A DNA stretch of 28,415 nt from Deltaproteobacteria bacterium (lineage in GTDB: Bacteria > Desulfobacterota_B > Binatia > Bin18): assembly GCA_012271025.1 (NCBI GenBank), contig JAAXHF010000365.1, forward strand, positions 1-28,415, in the 5' to 3' direction. Made by a program: the position numbers and the translations under genes. Shown here piece by piece: positions 22,583 to 28,415 of the stretch. The notes below the pieces were generated by a model, which did not search any database, was not told where the DNA came from, and saw nothing but the letters and a program-made list of their open reading frames with translations. Every line of letters begins with the position of its first letter. Positions within the stretch are counted from its first letter, which is position 1.

Positions 22583-23335
22583 GTGGCTGATCGCAAACAC
22601 CCCGCCCGCCGCGAACGCCTCGACGTGCTCACCGTTCAGCGCGGTCTGACCGCCAGCCGCGAGCAGGCCCGGCGGCTCATCATGGCTGGCGCCGTTGTCG
22701 TCAACGACCAGCGGGTTGATAAGCCGGCCACTCTGGTCGATAGTGCGGCTCAGGTCCGCATTAAAGACCACGCCCGCCCGCGCTACGTCAGCCGTGGCGG
22801 TCTCAAGCTGGAAGCCGCGCTGCGGGCCTTTCCCCTTGATGTTACGGGCCGGATCGCTCTCGATGTCGGCGCCTCGACCGGCGGGTTCACCGACTGCCTG
22901 CTGCAACACGGCGCGGCCCGGGTCTTTGCCGTTGATGTCGGCTATGGACAGTTGGCCTGGTCGCTGCGCCAGGACCCCCGGGTGGTGAATATCGAGCGTC
23001 AGAATATCCGTACGCTCGATGGGCTGAGCGCCCAGCCCAGCCTGAGCGTCATTGATGTCTCCTTCATCTCGCTCGCGACCGTTATCCCGGCGGTCCTCAA
23101 ACTGCTCGCTCCGGGCGGGCACGGCATCGCGCTGATTAAGCCTCAGTTCGAGGTCGGCAGGGGCAGGGTGGGGAAGGGCGGTATTGTTCGAGATCCAGCG
23201 CTGCACCGGGAGGTTGTCAGCCGCTTGCAGGTCCAGGCGGCGGACTGGGGCTTGATCCCCAAGGGTCTGATCGAATCGCCGCTGCGCGGGGCCAAGGGCA
23301 ATACGGAGTTTTTGTGGTACTGGCAGAAAAGGTGA
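22583..23335 (+). CDS. tlyA: TlyA-family rRNA 2'-O-methyltransferase
   Basis: A 250-residue protein with an N-terminal S4 RNA-binding domain ([23 protein letters not shown]) and a FtsJ-like methyltransferase domain ([52 protein letters not shown]). The SAM site and the catalytic Lys/Asp positions of the family are present. GTG 22583 is chosen as the first plausible start after the ispA stop; an open frame reaches 22529 but overlaps ispA. TlyA methylates ribose in 16S and/or 23S rRNA. No ribosome binding site is clear, so coupling to ispA is possible. Confidence 0.9.
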   Translation: MADRKHPARRERLDVLTVQRGLTASREQARRLIMAGAVVVNDQRVDKPATLVDSAAQVRIKDHARPRYVSRGGLKLEAALRAFPLDVTGRIALDVGASTGGFTDCLLQHGAARVFAVDVGYGQLAWSLRQDPRVVNIERQNIRTLDGLSAQPSLSVIDVSFISLATVIPAVLKLLAPGGHGIALIKPQFEVGRGRVGKGGIVRDPALHREVVSRLQVQAADWGLIPKGLIESPLRGAKGNTEFLWYWQKR

Positions 23336-23470
23336 TCGATTCGCTCTCTCTTGTCGCCACGATCGTCTCATTCAGACCAACGGTGCAGCGCGGGCGACGG
23401 GAAAAAGCCTACCTCAATCGGGTGGGCTCATAGATCAATCAGACGTGCCTGTCGGTCGGCACATTCAGCA

Positions 23471-23662
23471 CTATTTGAGCACGGCGCGCACAATCTTCTT
23501 TTCGGTGTCGCGGTCGATGTTAAACGCCTTGTGGGTGCTGACACTGTGCATGATGACCTTGGCCTCTTCCTCTTTGTACTCCTGGCCGGTATCGGCGCAG
23601 TCGCCGCAGCTCCACTTGTCGGCGTCGATATTGCCGATTTCTCCTCCGATAACCTGTGGCAT
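23471..23662 (-). CDS. Small CxxC protein of unknown function
   Basis: A 63-residue protein. ATG 23662 is chosen because a perfect AGGAGG lies four bases upstream; the frame extends further upstream without such a site. It starts MPQVIGGEIGNIDADKW, carries a CGDCAD knuckle at about residues 19-24, then an acidic helix (EYKEEEAKVI) and a basic C-terminus (RDTEKKIVRAVLK). The single CxxC could bind a metal as a dimer or be redox active. I do not recognise the family. It is divergent from tenA and convergent with tlyA. The ribosome binding site and composition make a real gene likely. Confidence 0.65.
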   Translation of the reverse strand: MPQVIGGEIGNIDADKWSCGDCADTGQEYKEEEAKVIMHSVSTHKAFNIDRDTEKKIVRAVLK

Positions 23663-23856
23663 ACGCTCCTCCTGTACGGACATAGTCTGCCCTGTATATA
23701 GCCTGAATCGGTGGGGATGATCCAGAGGCGTGTGATGCGGCTGCCACGCCCCTGAGCCGCTCCTGCTTGCCGCTGTCAGGTGCCTCTGGTATAGGGGTCG
23801 CCGTATCCCGCGCTGAATCCCCCCTGGCCGAATTCGGCATTTCTTCCTGAGGCGGC

Positions 23857-24516
23857 ATGACACTAACACACCAACTGTACGAGGCTGCGGCCCCGGTCTG
23901 GCGCCAATCGCTGGCCCATCCTTTTGTGCGCTCGCTGGGCGACGGCTCGCTGCCCCTGGAAAATTTCCGCTTCTACATGCGCCAGGATTACGTCTTTCTG
24001 ATTGAATACAGCCGTCTGGTGGCCCTGGCTGCGGCCAAAGCGCCGAGCCTTGACACCATGGCCCGTTTTGCCACGCTGCTCGACGCCACGCTCAACCAGG
24101 AAATGGCCCTGCACCGTGAATTTGCGACCGAGTGCGGCATCACGGCCGAGGAGTTGGCCGCGACCGAAGCCGCGCCCACGACCCGGGCGTATACCAGCCA
24201 TCTGGTGCGGGTGGCCTCGCTCGGCGATCTGGCCGAGACGGTGACGGCCCTGCTGCCGTGCCAGTGGGGCTATGCCGAGATCGGCCAGACCCTGGTCCAG
24301 CGCGGCAAACCGGCCGACGCGCCGTTCTACGCCAAGTGGATCGAGATGTACGCGTCCGAAGAGTTCGCCTCCCTGGCCGCCTGGCTGCGCGCCCTGCTCG
24401 ACAGCTATGCCGGGAAAACCGACCCTGAGCGGCTGGTCGAGATCTTCTGTCGCAGTGCGCGCTACGAGTACCTGTTCTGGGATATGGCCTACCGCCTGGA
24501 GGAGTGGCCGGTCTGA
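23857..24516 (+). CDS. tenA: TenA/thiaminase II family protein
   Basis: A 219-residue all-helical protein of the TenA/PqqC fold, in which thiaminase II hydrolyses aminopyrimidines for thiamine salvage. Family features are WRQSLAHPFVRSLGDGSLPLENFRFYMRQDYVFL, LNQEMALHREF, and the active-site segment LLPCQWGYAEIG with Cys135, the same number as in B. subtilis TenA. The C-terminus ARYEYLFWDMAYRLEEWPV supplies the conserved acidic and aromatic residues. ATG 23857 follows GAGG. No TPP riboswitch is visible upstream, and no other thiamine gene is nearby, so involvement in thiamine salvage rests on the fold and Cys135 alone. Confidence 0.9.
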   Translation: MTLTHQLYEAAAPVWRQSLAHPFVRSLGDGSLPLENFRFYMRQDYVFLIEYSRLVALAAAKAPSLDTMARFATLLDATLNQEMALHREFATECGITAEELAATEAAPTTRAYTSHLVRVASLGDLAETVTALLPCQWGYAEIGQTLVQRGKPADAPFYAKWIEMYASEEFASLAAWLRALLDSYAGKTDPERLVEIFCRSARYEYLFWDMAYRLEEWPV

Positions 24517-24529
24517 GGCCGCGGGTCGC

Positions 24530-24558
24530 TTGACACCTTGGGTGGAGCCGGTTAAGAC
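24530..24558 (+). promoter_or_regulatory. Candidate promoter of the pyrC-carA-carB operon
   Basis: TTGACA (24530-24535) is a perfect -35 hexamer, and TAAGAC (24553-24558) is a weak -10 after 17 bases. It lies just beyond the tenA stop and about 180 bases upstream of pyrC, so a transcript would contain the terminator at 24628 in its leader. Confidence 0.4.
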
Positions 24559-24627
24559 AGGGTGACTTCTTGAGCCAGCCCCTGAGGTGAGGACGGGTGA
24601 GCACACTTGTTGGACTGTGACATGCAC

Positions 24628-24666
24628 AAAAGGGCCTCCTTGCACTGCCAAGGGGGCCTTTTTTTT
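24628..24666 (+). terminator. Intrinsic terminator upstream of pyrC (possible attenuator)
   Basis: AAAAGGGCCTCCTT (24628-24641) pairs with AAGGGGGCCTTTT (24650-24662) around an eight-base loop, with one bulge and one G-U pair, and eight T residues (24659-24666) form the 3' side and tail. It is the strongest intrinsic terminator in the window. It is 112 bases after tenA and 72 before the pyrC ATG. It may simply end tenA, or attenuate pyrC if the promoter at 24530 is used. Confidence 0.85.
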
Positions 24667-24737
24667 ACCGTTTTGTCCGTATCTCGGCCGCAGAACCGCA
24701 GCAGAGCGCATCTTCAGCATAGAAGGATAGCAGCCCG

Positions 24738-26060
24738 ATGAGAGTCGTCATTCGCAACGGCAACCTGATCGACCCGGCCAATCGTCTCAATGAACCGGCC
24801 GACCTGGTGATCGAGGACGGGCGTATCCGCAGCGTGGAGCCGCCGCAGCGCCTGGCCCAGCTGTCAGACCCGGACACGCTGGAGGTGGACGCCCGGGGCT
24901 GGATTGTCGCGCCCGGTTTTGTTGACCTGCACGTGCATTTTCGTGAGCCGGGCTATGAGTACAAAGAGACTGTGCGAACCGGCGCCCAGTCCGCAGTGGC
25001 GGGCGGGTTTACCACGGTCGCCTGCATGGCCAATACCAATCCGGTCAACGATAGCGCTGAGGTCACCCGCTATATTCTTGACAAAGCCCGCAGCGCAGAC
25101 CTGGCCCGGGTGCTGCCTATCGGCGCCCTGTCGGTCGGGCTCAGGGGCGAACGTCTGGCTCCGCTCGACCAGATGCGCGAGGCCGGGATTGTGGCCGTTT
25201 CCGATGACGGCCGGCCGGTGATGAACGCCGGGCTGATGCGCCGCGCCCTGGAGTGGTGCGCGGACCTGGGGCTGCCCATCAGCGTCCACGAGGAAGACCT
25301 CAACCTGGCTGCCGGGGGCAGCATGAACGAGGGGCCGACCGCTGCCCGGCTGGGACACAAAGGCGTGCCCAATGCGGCCGAAGAGGTGATGATTGCCCGA
25401 GACCTGGCCCTGGCCCGTCTGACCGGCGGACACGTCCATGTCGCGCACGTCAGTGCCCGTGGCTCGATTGATCTCATTCGTCAGGCCAAGAAAGACGGCC
25501 TGCCGGTCACCGCCGAGGTTGCCCCTCACCACTTCAGCCTGACCGAAGAGGCGGTTGAGGACTATCAGGCCGACGCCAAGATGGCGCCACCGCTACGTCA
25601 GGCGGCCGATGTCGAGGCCATGCGCGAGGGGCTGCGGGACGGCACGCTCGACGCGATTGCCACCGATCACGCGCCCCATCACCGTGACGATAAAGCCGGG
25701 GCATTCGAGGCTGCGGCCCACGGCGTGGTCGGCCTGGAGACCGCGCTGCCGCTGACCCTGGGGCTGGTCGAGACCGGCGTTTTGTCCGTGTCCGAGGCGG
25801 TGCGGAAGCTGAGCTGGAATCCGGCCCGGATCTTTGACCTGCCCTACGGCAGCCTGTCGGTCGGCGCGCCGGCCGATGTGGTGGTGTTCGATCCCAATCA
25901 GGCCTGGACCGTTGCCGCCGACGGGCTGCACTCGAAAAGCACCAACACGCCCTTTGTGGGCCAAAGCATGAAGGGCCGGGCGGTGCTGACCCTGGTCGGC
26001 GGACGGGTGGTGTATGATGGAAGGCAAGTCAAAGGTCAAAGGTCAAAAATAAACGTGTAG
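24738..26060 (+). CDS. pyrC: Dihydroorotase
   Basis: A 440-residue class I dihydroorotase, which cyclises carbamoyl aspartate to dihydroorotate in pyrimidine synthesis. Metal and substrate motifs are APGFVDLHVHFREPGYEYKE (HxH), MANTNPVNDS, VSDDGRPV, SVHEEDLN, VHVAHVSARGS and AIATDHAPHH with the catalytic Asp. The C-terminal beta segment includes STNTPFVGQSMKGRAVL. The start has AAGGA nine bases upstream. The last dozen residues (GRQVKGQRSKINV) are encoded by a GGTCAAA heptamer repeat, so the original terminus was probably near VVYDG. carA and carB follow; together they provide carbamoyl phosphate and consume its aspartate adduct. pyrB is not in the window. Confidence 0.95.
   Translation: MRVVIRNGNLIDPANRLNEPADLVIEDGRIRSVEPPQRLAQLSDPDTLEVDARGWIVAPGFVDLHVHFREPGYEYKETVRTGAQSAVAGGFTTVACMANTNPVNDSAEVTRYILDKARSADLARVLPIGALSVGLRGERLAPLDQMREAGIVAVSDDGRPVMNAGLMRRALEWCADLGLPISVHEEDLNLAAGGSMNEGPTAARLGHKGVPNAAEEVMIARDLALARLTGGHVHVAHVSARGSIDLIRQAKKDGLPVTAEVAPHHFSLTEEAVEDYQADAKMAPPLRQAADVEAMREGLRDGTLDAIATDHAPHHRDDKAGAFEAAAHGVVGLETALPLTLGLVETGVLSVSEAVRKLSWNPARIFDLPYGSLSVGAPADVVVFDPNQAWTVAADGLHSKSTNTPFVGQSMKGRAVLTLVGGRVVYDGRQVKGQRSKINV
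26027..26047 (+). repeat. Three tandem heptamers (AGTCAAA, GGTCAAA, GGTCAAA)
   Basis: Three successive seven-base units occupy 26027-26047 and continue with AAAAT. They lie within the pyrC 3' end and resemble the AAAAGTC heptamers at 5825-5932. They encode the atypical basic tail of PyrC before the TAG at 26058. Confidence 0.75.
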
Positions 26061-26110
26061 GGGCAGGGTCCCGTGCCTGCCCGGCGGAGCGGGTCCTGTG
26101 CCCGCGCGGT
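26058..26110. repeat. GTAGGGGCAGG-type palindromic repeat upstream of carA
   Basis: GGGCAGG (26061-26067) pairs with CCTGCCC (26076-26082). A near-repeat of GGGTCCCGTGCC as GGGTCCTGTGCC follows at 26091-26102. The form resembles dispersed GTAGGGGC repeats and fills the 63-base gap between pyrC and carA, with the first hairpin right at the pyrC stop. Confidence 0.6.
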
Positions 26111-26123
26111 GTATGACGCTGAT

Positions 26124-27251
26124 ATGAAAGCCCTGCTCGCCCTTGCAGACGGAACGGTCTTCCACGGCAGCGCCTTTGGCGCTGAGGGAGAAGCGGCCGG
26201 AGAAGTGGTGTTCAACACCGCGCTGAGCGGCTACCAGGAGATTCTGACCGATCCGTCCTACACGGGACAGATTGTCACCATGACCTGTCCCGAGATCGGC
26301 AATGTCGGCGTCAACCCCGAAGACGTGGAATCCCGCCGGCCGTTTGTTGAGGGCTTTGTGGTCAAAGAATACTGGCCCCGCCCGAGCAACTGGCGGGCCG
26401 AGCAGAGCCTGGCCGCGTATATGGCCGAGCACGCTATCGTCGGCATTCAGGGCATCGACACCCGTGCTCTGGTCCGCCACATCCGTGACCACGGCGCCCA
26501 GCAGGCCGTCATTTCGACTGTCGAGGCCGATCCCCAGCGGCTGGTGGCCCGAGCCCGGGTCGCACCCGGCCTGGAGGGCCGGGATCTGGTCAAACAGGTC
26601 ACCTGTGGCCAGCCCTACGACTGGTGGCAGGCGAGCTGGGAGCTGGGCTCGGGTTATCGCGACACACGGGAGACTGGGCAGTCCTTCTTTGTGGTGGCCT
26701 ACGATTACGGCATGAAGTTCAATATCCTGCGCCAACTCGTGGCGTCCGGCTGCCGGGTGCGGGTCGTGCCGGCCCAGACCCCGGCCGACGAGGTCCTGGC
26801 GCTGAAACCCGACGGCGTCTTCCTGTCAAACGGTCCGGGCGACCCCGATGCGGTACCGTACGCCAAACGCAATGTGGCGGCCCTGATCGGTCGGGTGCCG
26901 ATATTCGGCATCTGTCTGGGCCACCAGATCCTGGGGCTGGCCCTGGGCGGAACGACCTTCAAGCTCAAGTTCGGCCACCACGGCGGCAATCACCCGGTCA
27001 TGGACATGGCCACCCGCAAGGTTGAAATCACCTCCCAGAACCACGGCTTTTGTGTGGATATGGACTCGCTGAAGGGGCGGGCCGAGATCACCCACATCAA
27101 CCTCAACGATCAGACCGCAGAGGGCTTGAGCCACCTCCAGCATCCGCTCTTCTCCGTCCAGTACCATCCCGAGGCTTCCCCGGGGCCGCACGACGCCAGC
27201 TATCTGTTCGCCCGTTTCACCGCCCTGATGGACCGCTATAAAAGAGGATAG
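26124..27251 (+). CDS. carA: Carbamoyl-phosphate synthase small subunit (glutaminase)
   Basis: A 375-residue glutamine amidotransferase subunit that delivers ammonia to CarB. ATG 26124 ([22 protein letters not shown]) matches the family start; the frame is open back to 26073 through a repeat. The N-terminal domain includes [19 protein letters not shown] and [15 protein letters not shown]. The class I GATase domain has [11 protein letters not shown], the nucleophile Cys in [15 protein letters not shown], and the His/Glu of [14 protein letters not shown]. carB starts 11 bases after the stop. Length is normal (about 360-390). Confidence 0.96.
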   Translation: MKALLALADGTVFHGSAFGAEGEAAGEVVFNTALSGYQEILTDPSYTGQIVTMTCPEIGNVGVNPEDVESRRPFVEGFVVKEYWPRPSNWRAEQSLAAYMAEHAIVGIQGIDTRALVRHIRDHGAQQAVISTVEADPQRLVARARVAPGLEGRDLVKQVTCGQPYDWWQASWELGSGYRDTRETGQSFFVVAYDYGMKFNILRQLVASGCRVRVVPAQTPADEVLALKPDGVFLSNGPGDPDAVPYAKRNVAALIGRVPIFGICLGHQILGLALGGTTFKLKFGHHGGNHPVMDMATRKVEITSQNHGFCVDMDSLKGRAEITHINLNDQTAEGLSHLQHPLFSVQYHPEASPGPHDASYLFARFTALMDRYKRG

Positions 27252-27262
27252 ATGCGGTAGTC

Positions 27263-28415
27263 ATGCCCAAACGAACCGACCTCGACTCTATTCTGCTGAT
27301 TGGCTCCGGGCCGATTATTATCGGCCAGGCGTGTGAGTTCGATTACTCCGGCACCCAGGCCTGCAAGGCGCTCAAGTCCGAGGGCTATCGGGTCATTCTG
27401 GTCAACTCGAATCCGGCCACCATCATGACCGACCCCGAGTTTGCCGACCGGACCTATATCGAGCCGCTGCGACCCGAAGTCGTGGAGAAAATCATCGCCC
27501 ACGAGCGTCCCGACGCGCTGCTGCCGACCATTGGCGGGCAAACCGGCCTCAACCTGGCCATCGACCTGGCCGAGGCCGGGGTGCTCGACCGCTATGGGGT
27601 GGAATTGGTCGGCGCCAAGCTGCCGGCGATCAAAAAGGCCGAAGACCGCGATCTGTTCAAGGCCGCCATGCAGCGCATCGGGCTCGACCTGCCGCGCAGC
27701 GGTTATGCCCACTCCTACCAGGAGGCCCGGCAGGTCTTGGAGCGGCTCGGCCTGCCGCTGATCGTCCGCCCGTCACGAACCCTGGGCGGGGCCGGCGGCG
27801 GGATTGTCGAGTCAACGGACGACTTCCGACGCCTGGTTGAGTGGGGGCTGGACAACTCGCCGAGCACCGAGGTGCTGATCGAAGAGTCAATCGCCGGCTG
27901 GAAAGAGTTTGAGCTTGAGGTCATGCGCGACACCAGGGACAATGTCGTCATTATCTGCTCAATCGAAAACCTCGATCCCATGGGCGTCCACACCGGCGAC
28001 TCGATCACCGTTGCCCCGGCCCAGACCCTGACCGACAAGGAGTATCAGCTGATGCGGGACGCGGCCCTGCGGATTATCCGCGAGGTCGGGGTGGACACCG
28101 GCGGCTCGAACATCCAGTTTGCGGTCGATCCCGACAGCGGCCGGATGGTGGTCATTGAGATGAACCCGCGCGTCTCGCGCTCATCGGCCCTGGCCAGCAA
28201 GGCGACTGGCTTTCCGATTGCCAAGATTGCGGCCAAGCTGGCGGTCGGCTATACGCTCGACGAGATTCCGAACGACATCACACGCGAAACGCCGGCCAGT
28301 TTTGAACCCACGCTCGACTACGTCGTGGTCAAGATGCCGCGCTTTACCTTTGATAAATTTCCCCAGGCCGATAGCGCGCTGGGTCCCCAGATGAAGTCGG
28401 TCGGCGAGGCCATGG
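27263..28415 (+). CDS. carB: Carbamoyl-phosphate synthase large subunit, 3'-truncated
   Basis: The frame is open from ATG 27263 to the window end (384 codons plus one base), about a third of the usual ~1070 residues. It covers most of the N-terminal carboxyphosphate ATP-grasp domain. Motifs are [99 protein letters not shown] and the metal-site segment [20 protein letters not shown]. The ATP-loop has Arg in RPSRTLGG where E. coli has Phe (RPSFTMGG). It acts with CarA to make carbamoyl phosphate for arginine and pyrimidines. Confidence 0.96.
   Translation, partial: MPKRTDLDSILLIGSGPIIIGQACEFDYSGTQACKALKSEGYRVILVNSNPATIMTDPEFADRTYIEPLRPEVVEKIIAHERPDALLPTIGGQTGLNLAIDLAEAGVLDRYGVELVGAKLPAIKKAEDRDLFKAAMQRIGLDLPRSGYAHSYQEARQVLERLGLPLIVRPSRTLGGAGGGIVESTDDFRRLVEWGLDNSPSTEVLIEESIAGWKEFELEVMRDTRDNVVIICSIENLDPMGVHTGDSITVAPAQTLTDKEYQLMRDAALRIIREVGVDTGGSNIQFAVDPDSGRMVVIEMNPRVSRSSALASKATGFPIAKIAAKLAVGYTLDEIPNDITRETPASFEPTLDYVVVKMPRFTFDKFPQADSALGPQMKSVGEAM

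Noticed and set aside
23663..23856. A TPP riboswitch upstream of tenA
   Set aside because: The conserved CTGAGA and ACCTGA-type core segments are not present in the 194-base gap.

Overview
The window (28.4 kb, high GC) comes from a Gram-negative bacterium. It encodes prolipoprotein diacylglyceryl transferase, a lipobox-bearing secreted peptidase, O-antigen-type surface polysaccharide enzymes and an XseA/XseB/IspA/TlyA block. That block and the intergenic palindromes suggest a deep-branching, Deltaproteobacteria- or Tectomicrobia-like lineage, but this is an impression and not a classification. No rRNA or tRNA gene is visible. Most genes are on the plus strand and several overlap by 1 to 4 bases, so they form operons.

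Region 1 (1-5819) is a surface polysaccharide locus: a 5'-truncated GT4 glycosyltransferase, a small membrane/coiled-coil protein, two GT2 glycosyltransferases, an initiating polyprenyl-phosphate sugar phosphotransferase and an O-antigen ligase/polymerase. Region 2 (5995-10648) holds two overlapping ABC half-transporters, which form a heterodimeric exporter with one degenerate ATP site, followed by a lipoprotein zinc aminopeptidase. Region 3 (10652-12264) has an alpha/beta hydrolase divergent from a Mut7-C RNase-like protein. Six bases after the latter is an unannotated gene that I read as a selenoprotein.

This is the main discovery. A DCC-family (DUF393) thiol-disulfide oxidoreductase at 11893-12264 has in-frame TGA codons exactly at both cysteines of the DxxCxxC motif, giving DxxUxxU. 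A hairpin with GGUC in its loop starts just downstream of the second TGA, at the spacing known for bacterial SECIS elements. Ordinary ORF calling misses the N-terminal third of the protein.

Region 4 (12358-14974, minus) encodes two secreted proteins: an orphan domain resembling a subtilase N-terminus, and an FN3/cadherin-repeat protein. A 252-bp MITE-like element (15134-15385) follows. Region 5 (15407-16841, minus) is dtd-DUF1285-trmL, in which dtd is cut by one in-frame TAG that removes its Gly-cisPro motif. Region 6 (16925-19876) has lgt, a TlpA-like thioredoxin and a CtpA-type S41 peptidase. Region 7 (20143-23335) is xseA-xseB-ispA-tlyA. Region 8 has a 63-residue CxxC protein (minus) and tenA. 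Region 9 (24738-end) is the pyrimidine/arginine operon pyrC-carA-carB (carB truncated by the window edge), with a terminator in the pyrC leader that could act as an attenuator.

Intergenic gaps carry several families of palindromic repeats (5834-5923, 18271-18340, 19925-20017, 20066-20090, 26027-26110). One of them has supplied the C-terminal codons of pyrC.
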